DNA of 64,000 bases from Pseudotabrizicola sediminis. GTDB lineage: Bacteria; Pseudomonadota; Alphaproteobacteria; Rhodobacterales; Rhodobacteraceae. The DNA is taken from NCBI RefSeq assembly GCF_004745575.1, contig NZ_RPEM01000008.1, positions 62,329-126,328 on the forward strand, given 5' to 3'. Below, one piece after another: positions 55,741-63,903 of this stretch (within the stretch, counting starts at the first letter, position 1; each line of letters begins with the position of its first letter). The notes beneath the pieces were generated by a model that was not told where the DNA came from, searched no databases, and worked only from the letters and a program-made list of their open reading frames with translations. The position numbers and the translations under genes were made by a program.

Positions 55741-56960
55741 CCCTCACCTATGGCGTTCATTCCGAAGCGGGCCAGTTACGCCGCGTGATGCTGCACCGGC
55801 CCGGGCCGGAAATGGCGCGGCTGACGCCGGACAATGCCGAAAGCCTGCTGTTCGATGATGTGCTGTGGGTCAAACAGGCGCGCGTCGATCACATGGCCTT
55901 TGTCGATGTGCTGCGCGAACGCGGCGTCGAGGTGGTGCTCTTGCGCGAGATGCTGGAGGAGGTTGTCACCAACCCCGAGGCACGCCGCTGGCTGCTGGAT
56001 GCCCGCATCAACGAAAACTCGGTGGGGGTCGGCCTTGCCGCTGACCTGCACGCCTGCTTGATGGAAATCCCTGCCGAGGCGCTGACCCATATCCTGATCG
56101 GCGGGATGAGCCGGGCGGAATTGCCGATCCCCGTGGCGGGCGTCGTCGCGCCGATGCTGCGGGACGAGGATTTCCTGCTGCCCCCCATGCCCAACCAGAT
56201 CTTCACCCGCGACTCGTCGGCCTGGATTTACGGCGGTGTCACCCTGAACCCGATGTTCTGGCCCGCGCGGCGGTTGGAAACCCTGAACCTTGCCGCAATT
56301 TACAAGTTCCACCCCGATTTCAAGGATGCCGGTTTCCCGATCTGGTTCGGCGACCCGATGGTCGATCACGGGATGGCAGCGCTGGAAGGTGGCGATGTCG
56401 CCCCCATCGGCAATGGTGTTGTCCTGGTCGGCATGGGCGAACGCACCTCTCCGCAGGCGGTTGGCCAGTTGGCCCGCGCGCTGTTCGCGGGGGGCGGTGC
56501 GACACGGGTGATCGCCGGCCAGTTCCCGCGTGCCCGGTCGTCGATGCACCTCGATACCGTCTTCACCTTTTGCGACCGCGATCTGGTGACTGTCTTTGCC
56601 GAGGTGGCCGAAGCCATCGTCACCTATTCGCTGCGCCCCGATGACAAGGGCGGTGTGACGGTAACCACGGAAACTGCGCCCTTCCTTGATGTGGTGGCGC
56701 AGGCGATGGGTCTGAAAAAACTGCGCACGGTGCCGACCGGCGGTAATGCGTATCAAAGCCAGCGCGAGCAATGGGATGACGCCAACAACCTTTTATGCAT
56801 CAGCCCCGGCGTGGTGGTGGGATATGAGCGCAACGAACACTCCAACACCCTGCTGCGCAAGGCGGGGGTCGAGGTCATCACCATTTCAGGCGCTGAACTG
56901 GGGCGCGGGCGCGGCGGATCGCATTGCATGTCCTGTCCGCTGATCCGCGATGCCATCTGA
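55737..56960 (+). CDS. arcA: Arginine deiminase
   Basis: 407 residues. Converts L-arginine to citrulline and ammonia. The catalytic set is visible: FTRDSS, LEGGDV (Asp and Glu), HLDTVFTF (His) and the nucleophile Cys in SHCMSCPL near the C-terminus. First enzyme of the ATP-yielding arginine fermentation; translated with the transporter. Confidence 0.95.
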   Translation: MTLTYGVHSEAGQLRRVMLHRPGPEMARLTPDNAESLLFDDVLWVKQARVDHMAFVDVLRERGVEVVLLREMLEEVVTNPEARRWLLDARINENSVGVGLAADLHACLMEIPAEALTHILIGGMSRAELPIPVAGVVAPMLRDEDFLLPPMPNQIFTRDSSAWIYGGVTLNPMFWPARRLETLNLAAIYKFHPDFKDAGFPIWFGDPMVDHGMAALEGGDVAPIGNGVVLVGMGERTSPQAVGQLARALFAGGGATRVIAGQFPRARSSMHLDTVFTFCDRDLVTVFAEVAEAIVTYSLRPDDKGGVTVTTETAPFLDVVAQAMGLKKLRTVPTGGNAYQSQREQWDDANNLLCISPGVVVGYERNEHSNTLLRKAGVEVITISGAELGRGRGGSHCMSCPLIRDAI

Positions 56961-56990
56961 CACGCCCGACATTTCTGAAAGGACCACCCC

Positions 56991-57992
56991 ATGCCGCAAA
57001 ACCTACACGGTCGCAGTTTTCTGAAGCTGCTGGACTTTTCGTCGGACGAGGTGAGGTTTCTCCTTCGCCTCGGGGCCAGCCTGAAAGAGGCGAAAGCCAA
57101 CGGCACCGAAAAACAGCTTCTGAAGGGCAAGAACATCGCCCTCATCTTTGAAAAAGACAGCACACGCACGCGCAGCGCCTTTGAGGTCGCGGCCTTCGAT
57201 CAGGGCGCGCATGTCACTTATCTGGGGCCGTCGGGCAGCCATATTGGCACCAAAGAAACAATGAAAGACACTGCCCGCGTTCTGGGCAGATTTTATGACG
57301 CCATCGAATACCGCGGTTTTGGTCAGGCCGAGGCGGAAGTGTTGGCGAAGTTTGCCGGGGTGCCGGTTTACAACGGGCTAACGGACGAATTTCATCCGAC
57401 GCAAATCCTCGCCGATCTCATGACAATGCGCGAATACACCCACAAACACCTGTCAGACATCGCTTTCTGTTTCGTTGGCGATACTGGCAGCAACATGGGA
57501 TCGTCCCTAATGGTTGGCGCGGCATTGATCGGGATGGATATCCGGCTTTGCGGGCCGCAAAGCCTGTGGCCAGAAACGGCGCTGGTCGATCAATGCCGCA
57601 AACTTGCTGAAGCCAGCGGCGCGCAGATCACCCGGACCGAAGAACTTGCTGAGGGCATGGAGGGCTGCGACTACATCTACACCGATGTCTGGGTGTCGAT
57701 GGGCGAGCCGGAAGACGTCTGGGCCGAGCGCATTGCGCTGCTCTCGCCCTATTCCGTAACGCAAGAAGTGATGGATCTGACCGGCAACCCGCACACCAAG
57801 TTTCTGCACTGCCTCCCCGCCTTCCACAACCGTGAAACCAAGACAGGTGAGAAGATCTTTCAGACCTATGGCATCGACTGCATGGAGGTAACGGACGAGG
57901 TGTTCGAATCCCCCGCTTCGGTGGTGTTCGAGCAGGCTGAGAACCGGCTGCATTCCATCAAGGCGGTTCTTGTCGCCACGATGGGGGCGTAA
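56991..57992 (+). CDS. arcB: Ornithine carbamoyltransferase, catabolic
   Basis: 333 residues. Carbamoyl-phosphate site [14 protein letters not shown], ornithine site [13 protein letters not shown], and [14 protein letters not shown]. The length and position between arcA and arcC indicate the catabolic enzyme, which phosphorolyses citrulline to ornithine and carbamoyl phosphate. Preceded by GAAAGGA. Confidence 0.94.
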   Translation: MPQNLHGRSFLKLLDFSSDEVRFLLRLGASLKEAKANGTEKQLLKGKNIALIFEKDSTRTRSAFEVAAFDQGAHVTYLGPSGSHIGTKETMKDTARVLGRFYDAIEYRGFGQAEAEVLAKFAGVPVYNGLTDEFHPTQILADLMTMREYTHKHLSDIAFCFVGDTGSNMGSSLMVGAALIGMDIRLCGPQSLWPETALVDQCRKLAEASGAQITRTEELAEGMEGCDYIYTDVWVSMGEPEDVWAERIALLSPYSVTQEVMDLTGNPHTKFLHCLPAFHNRETKTGEKIFQTYGIDCMEVTDEVFESPASVVFEQAENRLHSIKAVLVATMGA

Positions 57993-57993
57993 G

Positions 57994-58992
57994 ATGCGGA
58001 TCGTGGTCGCTCTGGGCGGCAATGCCTTGCTGAAACGCGGAGAGCCGATGACGGCCGAGGCGCAGCACACCAACGTCCGCATCGCAGCCGCCGCCTTGGC
58101 CGACCTGGCGCGCGATCATCAGATCATCGTGGCGCATGGCAACGGCCCTCAGGTTGGGCTGATGGCGCTGCGCTCTGCCGCCTATGCCCCCGACAATCCC
58201 TGGCCGCTGGATATCCTAGGCGCCGAGACCGAAGGCATGATCGGCTATCTTATCGAGCAAGAACTGATGAACGCCCTGCCGAAGGGCACCGATTGTGCCA
58301 CGCTGCTGACGCGGGTGGAGGTTGATCCCCAAGACCCTGCCTTTGATCGCCCGACAAAACCCATCGGTCCGGTATACTCGGCCGAAGAGGCGGAACAGGC
58401 TCGCACCAAAAACAATTGGTCAATGGTCGAAGAAACCAAAGGCGGTCTGCGACGTGTCGTCCCGTCCCCATTGCCGATCGCCATTTTGGGTATCAAGCCG
58501 ATCCGCCTGCTTGTGGAGGCCGGCGTCTGTGTGGTCTGCGCAGGCGGCGGCGGCATCCCGGTGGTGCGCGGGGCAGACGGCAACATGGAGGGCGTCGAGG
58601 CGGTGATCGACAAGGATCGCACCTCGGCCTTGCTGGCTGAGGCCTTGCAGGCTGACGTGCTGCTGATGCTGACCGACGTGGAAGCGGTGTTCCGCGATTG
58701 GGGCGGGCCGGATCAGGCCGCGATCGGATGTGTCACGCCGGATGCGCTGGACGCCATGAGCTTCGCGGCAGGCTCCATGGGGCCAAAGATCACTGCCGCC
58801 TGCGATTTTGTGCGGGCAGGCGGCACGATGGCGGGTATCGGGCGGTTGCAGGACGCGCGCGCAATCGTCGAAGGGCGCGCCGGCACGCAGGTGCGCATGG
58901 ACGCAATGGCAGCCGAAAATCGCTTGTCGGGCGAGAAAAATTCCGCCCGTGTGGCGAAACACCAACCTGAAGCAGTGCAGGGTTTATCCTGA
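57994..58992 (+). CDS. arcC: Carbamate kinase
   Basis: 332 residues. ALGGNALLKRGEP at the N-terminus, HGNGPQVGLMAL, GGGGIPV and IDKDRTSALLAEAL, the amino-acid-kinase fold of ArcC. It makes ATP from carbamoyl phosphate and ADP. ATG 57994 lies one base after the arcB stop; earlier starts fall inside arcB. About 20 extra C-terminal residues (EKNSARVAKHQPEAVQG) exceed the usual length of about 310. Confidence 0.94.
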   Translation: MRIVVALGGNALLKRGEPMTAEAQHTNVRIAAAALADLARDHQIIVAHGNGPQVGLMALRSAAYAPDNPWPLDILGAETEGMIGYLIEQELMNALPKGTDCATLLTRVEVDPQDPAFDRPTKPIGPVYSAEEAEQARTKNNWSMVEETKGGLRRVVPSPLPIAILGIKPIRLLVEAGVCVVCAGGGGIPVVRGADGNMEGVEAVIDKDRTSALLAEALQADVLLMLTDVEAVFRDWGGPDQAAIGCVTPDALDAMSFAAGSMGPKITAACDFVRAGGTMAGIGRLQDARAIVEGRAGTQVRMDAMAAENRLSGEKNSARVAKHQPEAVQGLS

Positions 58993-59174
58993 CGGTCCAT
59001 GGTAAGGAACGACCTGGCGGCGGACCTCCCCCCCCCGATGCCGCCGCCGGGACACGACCCGTTCCATCCGATGCGCCTCTTCCCCTCGTTCCGTGCATCG
59101 GGTGGACGGCCCTACACTCTGCGCTGTGATGCAGACGACGGTTGGCAGAACAAGGCTGGAAGATCACCCACTTC
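58993..59174. other. Intergenic stretch after arcC
   Basis: No gene seen. Contains a C-run (CCTCCCCCCCC, about 59027-59037). Confidence 0.5.
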
Positions 59175-59655
59175 ATGACCTGCAAGATCGCCCTCATGAC
59201 CAGCGCGGCTGGTGCGATCGCCACAGCCACCGCCAGACTGCTGGCCTCCCGGGGGTGAAGCCATCGCCGCTGCAGATATCGTTGGCGCGGAGTCCGCCCG
59301 TTGTGCGAGGTCATCGCGGATGAGGGGTGCCTGTGCGCCTAAGTCACCAGCAAGCACGCCGTTCTTGGCCTGACGCGGGCAACGGCGGTGAATTGGGGGG
59401 AGAAGGGCATCCGTGTGAACGGCGTCAAGCCCGGCCCGACCGAGAGCCGAATGATGACATCGATCAAGAAAGGAGCTCCGCTGCCGCGTCCGCCGTGCAT
59501 GACAGTTGTGCCGTCACGATCCCGATGAAGCGTTCCGGCACCCCGGACGAGGTGGCCGGAGTCGTCTCGTTTCTGGCATCCGATGATGCCGCCCGGGTCA
59601 ACGGGGCCGCCTATACCGTCGCTTGCGGTATGACGGCCGCCAGATCACTTGAGCA
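59175..59655 (+). pseudogene. Short-chain dehydrogenase gene with deletions and frameshifts
   Basis: ATG 59175 gives MTCKIALMTSAAGAIATATA with ARLLASRG, an SDR N-terminus with a damaged glycine motif. After a frameshift comes GEAIAAADIVGAE; about 100 residues are then missing, followed by VTSKHAVLGLTRATAVNW and GIRVNGVKPGPTESRMM (the region after the catalytic Tyr), and after another shift IPMKRSGTPDEVAGVVSFLA and VNGAAYTVACGMTA, the SDR C-terminus. At least two frame changes and one large deletion. Its end overlaps the 3' end of the convergent Crp/Fnr gene. Confidence 0.75.
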
Positions 59656-60376
59656 GCGGTCCGTCGTGATCAAGATAGGTCTTGTCGAAATCTGCCAACA
59701 GCACCAGGCCATCAAGGTCATCGAACTCAACCTGCCCATGCTGAAATGTGACCAGACCCTCCTCACGCAGTTCCCGCAATACTCGGTTCACATGGATAGC
59801 GCTGAGGCCCATCGCGTCTGCCAGCAGGTATTGCGACAGCGGACATGCATATCCCGATGTGGACCCCAAACCGACCAGCTTCAACCTTGCGCCCAGTTCC
59901 AGCAGGAAATGCGCCATGCGTTCTTTCGCATTCCGTCGTCCGATGCCGACCAGATGCTCGACCACCATTGCCTCGTCCCGAGACGCCGCCCAGAGGACGG
60001 CGGTCGCGAGGCGCGGCGTTTTGCTAAATGTTTCCAGAAGGTCCTTGGCCAGAACCTCCGACGCTTCGACGCGCGTCACGGGCTCGACGTTGTGGTCCGA
60101 GGTGCGGAACAGAACAGACCGCAGGCCCAGAAAATCACCTGGTATCTGGAAATCAACGATCTGCCGTGACCCGCCCGAAAGCAGTTTGTAAGAGCAGACC
60201 CATCCCGACGCGAGAATATAGGCCGACTGATCGGTCTGTCCTTGATGCACCATGTCGCGACCGGCGGGGAACGCCTTTCGACGCCCATAAAGACTGTCCA
60301 GCGCTGACAACTCTTCTTCAGACAGCGCCACGAAAGCCCCGAGTTTGCGCGCAAATGGGCTTTGAAGAGCTGTCAA
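59645..60376 (-). CDS. Crp/Fnr-family transcriptional regulator
   Basis: 243 residues. N-terminal cyclic-nucleotide-like sensor domain (about 20-135), dimerisation helix, and C-terminal HTH (about 170-220) with LADAMGLSAIHVNRVLRELR. The first 30 residues contain no Cys, so there is no FNR-type iron-sulfur cluster; only two Cys occur in the protein (WVCSYK, YACPLS). The recognition helix reads SAIHVNR, whereas FNR and FixK have VETISR-like residues (Glu and Ser lost, Arg kept). The start is TTG 60376 with AGGAG eight bases upstream. Divergent from a small gene, with an FNR-like site between them. Confidence 0.88.
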   Translation of the reverse strand: MTALQSPFARKLGAFVALSEEELSALDSLYGRRKAFPAGRDMVHQGQTDQSAYILASGWVCSYKLLSGGSRQIVDFQIPGDFLGLRSVLFRTSDHNVEPVTRVEASEVLAKDLLETFSKTPRLATAVLWAASRDEAMVVEHLVGIGRRNAKERMAHFLLELGARLKLVGLGSTSGYACPLSQYLLADAMGLSAIHVNRVLRELREEGLVTFQHGQVEFDDLDGLVLLADFDKTYLDHDGPLLK

Positions 60377-60468
60377 TGCTGTAGCTCCTGAGAATGCATG
60401 CGTGTTGAGACATAGTGTCGACTAGAGAAGCGCCCAAACGACGTTTCGTTCCTGTCGCGGCCAAAACG

Positions 60469-60482
60469 CTGATCTGCCTCAG
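60469..60482. promoter_or_regulatory. FNR-like palindrome between crp/fnr-type gene and small gene
   Basis: CTGAT-CTGC-CTCAG is symmetric at its outer bases (CTGA/TCAG) and shares CTGATCTGC with the sites at 3136 and 54221. It lies 86 bases from the small gene start and 92 from the regulator start, so it may autoregulate the regulator. Confidence 0.5.
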
Positions 60483-60567
60483 TTCAGACTACTGCAGTCC
60501 TGCTATACTGATCTTCAGCCGGAGACATTCCGGCTGCTCTTTCACCCGCTTGCAGAAGGAATGCCCG

Positions 60568-60804
60568 ATGCCCGAGGTTCCAGACATTGCCGGAACGGCA
60601 GCTCTGGCGATTTGCGAGTCGCTGCTACTCGCGCTGAACGACCGCAACGTTCTGCCAGAAAAGGAAATCGTCGGGATATTGCGTGATGCCGCTGCGGCGC
60701 ATGCGAACGATGCAGGCGATGATGGCAAGTCAGAGCTTCACACTGCCGTTGCGGACCTCATTGACGGCATCCTTGCAGGTGGCAACTCGGTACGTCGCAG
60801 GTGA
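60568..60804 (+). CDS. Small acidic protein of unknown function
   Basis: 78 residues: PEVPDIAGTAALAICESLLL, then a helical stretch with VLPEKEIVGILRDAAAAHAN and an end DLIDGILAGGNSVRRR. ATG 60568 has AAGGA seven bases upstream. It appears to be two or three helices with no signal peptide or membrane segment. I do not recognise a named family. The shared control region suggests a part in the same stress response. Confidence 0.65.
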   Translation: MPEVPDIAGTAALAICESLLLALNDRNVLPEKEIVGILRDAAAAHANDAGDDGKSELHTAVADLIDGILAGGNSVRRR

Positions 60805-60816
60805 CGGCACCCATTG

Positions 60817-61043
60817 CATTCGCTGCGCAACCGTTGCGCGCCTTTCTCTGTGCCGGGTATTCCACCCCATTGCATCACGTAATCTGCGTTCTCGGGCCCT
60901 TTGGGATAAACCGCGCTTGGTGCCTCTGAGCAACCATCGCCATACGCCTGTCGGACAGTTCCAAGGCCGATAGAAGGTGGGTTGCCGATGAGGGATTCCG
61001 CCTCGGGCCAGTTCGCAGGCGGGGGTTTCAGATAGTCCGGCAT
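60817..61043 (-). pseudogene. Fragment of an MmeI-like DNA methyltransferase gene
   Basis: The minus strand from 61043 reads YLKPPPANWPEAESLIGNPP then IGLGTVRQAYGDGCSEA and PENADYVMQW. This is the motif-IV neighbourhood (NPPF, here NPPS) of the large fused MmeI/type IIL restriction-methylase family. After VMQW the frame shifts, and RKARNGCAANAMGAV seems to continue the domain. Only about 75 of the roughly 900 residues remain, so it is a relic of a lost restriction-modification system. The remainder of 60805-61190 has no gene. Confidence 0.55.
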
Positions 61044-61142
61044 TTGAACCTAACGGGTCTGGGTCACTGCCAAGGCCTTGCAGGAAAGTGTATTCCTACT
61101 ATGGCTTTTGGGTGAGCTGCTTCGGGCTTCTGTGGTCTTGCA

Positions 61143-61172
61143 GGGCCTCTGCCGTCCAAGCGGCAGAGGCCC
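61143..61172 (-). terminator. Strong hairpin after the autotransporter gene
   Basis: Perfect 12-bp stem GGGCCTCTGCCG / CGGCAGAGGCCC with a six-base loop, 19 bases beyond the autotransporter stop. No T-run follows on either strand. Confidence 0.6.
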
Positions 61173-61190
61173 TGATCAGATTGCGGACCC

Positions 61191-63146
61191 CTACCAGCGG
61201 TAGCCCATCTTAATTGACCCGCCATAGTCGCGCGCATTGCTGGCGTATTCTGCAGTCAGGCCGCCGTCGATCGTGAGGCCATTTGCAGTGGCAACACCCA
61301 TGTTTGCTGAGAGCGTAACCGAGTCCCGGCTTTGGGTTGCGCCCGTTACGGCAAACGATGCACCCGACACAGATGCGAAAGACGGCCTGTTTGTGGGGTC
61401 AGAGGCGAATTCGTGGCCCCAGGCGGCCCGGATCCCAAAAGATGTCGCGCTGTTTCGGCCAAGGGCTTGTGACCACTGCATGTCCACCCCCAACTCGGAC
61501 CGCACCGACGTCGTCGTGGCTGCTTCATATGCCAAAGCGTAGCTGTCACTGCCCGACACTGCACTCTCGGCATAGGCAGCGGTCTTAAAAGACTGCGCCC
61601 TCAAGCCGACGAAGGGGGTGAAAACCCCCATTTGATAGCCAGCCTCGACATGCGCGGCCAAGGCATTGCCCGTCGTCTCGGCCCCCAACCGGTCGAAGGC
61701 CGCGATGGTGACGGTGCGATCCGTGCGGATGTCACCCCGCCCGAAGGCGATGGCACCCTCCAGATATCCAAGCTCTGAAACGGTGCGTCCCCGAAGGCCC
61801 AGAAAAAGCGTGTCACTGGTGCCAGAGCCCATGGCATCGTTCAGCAGGAAGTCTGCCTTGCTCCAAGCCAGGGCAACGCCAAAATTCGTCGCATCGCTGG
61901 GCGCGAAGGTCAGGCCGACAGCGACCCCCTTGTTGGTGGTTGTTCGCGCTGCTTGACCCAGACTCAGGTCACCATCGGTTGTGCTGCGGGACCCATAGCC
62001 CGAAACCCACATGGTCCAATCAGGAGACGGGGCCGCCATGCTGTCGGCATCGTAAAGCGTTGCCGCCCCACTTGTCGGGTCCAGGCCGTATTTCCCGGTA
62101 TAGGCCGTGTTGATCTTTTCACGCACAAGCCCGACCGGAACCCCGTCGTTGCGCAAGGGTTTGGGTGTGGAATATGACGTGCGGCCGCTGCGCAGGAACG
62201 CATCAAGAAAGTCATCCGTTGCCTGTATCCCCATCGGGGCCACACCCGTCGACACCTGGCCCGACAGTTGTGAAAGGCTGATGGCCAGTTCTGCGGGAGT
62301 TTGTGTTACCCCAAGGATTAAAAACCCGAGCGGCAGGGTGCCGCCCCCTGCGACAAACTTTCGCAGACCATCAAACACTGCCCTCTCATTGCCGGTCAAT
62401 GTGGAATCGGTGATCACGTCATTGAACACCGGCGCAGCAAGGGTACAAATCCGGATCGTGTTGGTGTCCAGCGTAACTGACCCGTTGCGGGCAAAAACAG
62501 CGCCGCAATTGACCGACGCCGATGTGTTCATCGTAATGCTTGTCAGGGCGACGATCTGACCCTCAAGCACCGACGACGTATGCAGCGTTGCCGAACTGCC
62601 CACCCGGTAGAATACATTGCCCCCTTGGGCCCCTTTCACAAGCTGCACGCTTGACTCGCTTTCGGTGATCAACGTCGACCCGATGTTGAAGATGAAAACG
62701 GTGTCCGGGTTGCCGCCTCCGTCCAGTGTCAGCGTCTGACCGGTCGCAATGCTTGCGGAACCGTCAAAATTATAGACGCCTCCCATCAAGATCATTCCGC
62801 CCAGATCCTTTCCAGTCAGATCACCGCCGCTTGACGTTGGGCGGCCGGCCAGGACCGCGTATAGGGTTGTTAGGTCGTTCTGAACCCTTATGGCCACCGG
62901 ATCGGCAAGATGCGTTGATCCTGTATGGGTGACGCTGCCATCCCCGGTATAGGCTGTGCCCGGACTTATGGCGATGTTCCCCACGATGGTTGTCGGACCG
63001 GTGTTGGTCACCGTCTGACCGGCAATAACACCGAAACTTTGCAGGTCCTGGGCTTTGCCCTGGGTGCTAGAGAAGACACCCAAGGGAATCGCCACAAAAA
63101 AAGTGCAGACGGTTGAGATAAAAATTTTGGCCACTTTGCTACCCAC
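61191..63146 (-). CDS. Autotransporter with DUF3494 (ice-binding-type) passenger
   Basis: 651 residues starting with GTG 63146. Signal peptide (KIFISTVCTFFVAIPLGVFS, cleavage near GKAQ). Residues about 35-235 form a DUF3494 domain: FGVIAGQTVTNTGPTTIVGN, ISPGTAYTGDG, GGVYNFDGSASIATGQTLTL, VFIFNIGSTLITES, GNVFYRVGSSATL, SVNCGAVFARNGSVTLDT, the beta-solenoid of ice-binding proteins. A helical linker (about 240-330, LSQLSGQVSTGVAPMGIQAT) is typical of autotransporter junctions. Residues about 380-651 are the beta-barrel, ending KMGYRW with the aromatic terminal residue required by BamA. It should therefore display or release the DUF3494 domain at the cell surface. Ice binding or adhesion are both possible roles. 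Confidence 0.85.
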   Translation of the reverse strand: MGSKVAKIFISTVCTFFVAIPLGVFSSTQGKAQDLQSFGVIAGQTVTNTGPTTIVGNIAISPGTAYTGDGSVTHTGSTHLADPVAIRVQNDLTTLYAVLAGRPTSSGGDLTGKDLGGMILMGGVYNFDGSASIATGQTLTLDGGGNPDTVFIFNIGSTLITESESSVQLVKGAQGGNVFYRVGSSATLHTSSVLEGQIVALTSITMNTSASVNCGAVFARNGSVTLDTNTIRICTLAAPVFNDVITDSTLTGNERAVFDGLRKFVAGGGTLPLGFLILGVTQTPAELAISLSQLSGQVSTGVAPMGIQATDDFLDAFLRSGRTSYSTPKPLRNDGVPVGLVREKINTAYTGKYGLDPTSGAATLYDADSMAAPSPDWTMWVSGYGSRSTTDGDLSLGQAARTTTNKGVAVGLTFAPSDATNFGVALAWSKADFLLNDAMGSGTSDTLFLGLRGRTVSELGYLEGAIAFGRGDIRTDRTVTIAAFDRLGAETTGNALAAHVEAGYQMGVFTPFVGLRAQSFKTAAYAESAVSGSDSYALAYEAATTTSVRSELGVDMQWSQALGRNSATSFGIRAAWGHEFASDPTNRPSFASVSGASFAVTGATQSRDSVTLSANMGVATANGLTIDGGLTAEYASNARDYGGSIKMGYRW

Positions 63147-63903
63147 TTGTCAGGATGATCATAATTATCACATGCGCTTCGGCAAAGAATATTGCGCCGA
63201 ACATTTAGGAGGCTGCCAAAACGACACAGCTGTCAATACCATGCGCACAATTAATTCTGAGCTTTTAGGTGACGCAAAGGTAATGCACGTTTCTTTAGAA
63301 AGATGGTCGTTGACGCCTCGGTGGTAAAGCCATCCCCTGATAGCAAAAGATGTGCCACGACACATTGTTGATTTGTTTCCGTACCAGAAACTTCCGAGCG
63401 TGACCGTTTGATCAGCCATTCCGTTGAAATTGCTTAAATAAAGTAAGGTCTATCCGAAAATTTGTGTCGCACGCCCGCTTCCATTTCCGTCTGCGTGCCG
63501 TTTAGTTTTGAGCCGGGATGCGACAGTAGATTTACCCACCGTTATATTTGACCTATGGCAGGGATTTACACGAAGAAACCCGACAAAAATTGCATGGGGC
63601 ACCGTGAAAAAATCGACAATGACCCTGCATTTGCGTCCTTTGATGATCGATAGGTCTGGCAAAAATGCATCTCGGCCAACAGTAACCAAAACGTGAAAAT
63701 CCATGCTGTGTGAATCAACGCTGACTATTTTAATCTTCTTCACGGCAGCGTCATTTTGGCGGATGATTCAATGTGCAATTATTTGGTGAAATTATCCTTC
63801 GACCCAGCACACCCTTATTGCCGAACCAGCCGTTCAATGGGCAGACGCATGAAAAAGGCGGCCCCTGTCCGGGACCGCCTGATCTTTTGACCTGCGCGCG
63901 TTC
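63147..63903. other. AT-richer intergenic region upstream of the autotransporter gene
   Basis: About 750 bases with visibly lower GC than the rest of the window. Short ORFs occur on both strands (63450-63743 minus, 63508-63696 plus), but none has a ribosome site or a recognised domain. It ends with the terminator of the gene at the right edge. The autotransporter promoter must be here; the composition suggests transferred or fast-changing DNA. Confidence 0.5.
63852..63879 (-). terminator. Rho-independent terminator of the right-edge gene
   Basis: On the minus strand GGCGGTCCC / GGGGCCGCC forms a stem with a short loop and is followed by TTTTT, about 25 bases beyond the stop at 63904. Confidence 0.75.

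Noticed and set aside
59327-60169. A 280-codon plus-strand frame over the Crp/Fnr gene
   Set aside because: Its first part is a piece of the SDR pseudogene and the rest is antisense to the regulator; it is a read-through artefact.
63450-63743. A 97-codon minus-strand frame (KKIKIVSVDSHSMDFHV...) as a gene
   Set aside because: No ribosome site, GTG start, no known domain, and an overlapping frame on the other strand of similar quality.
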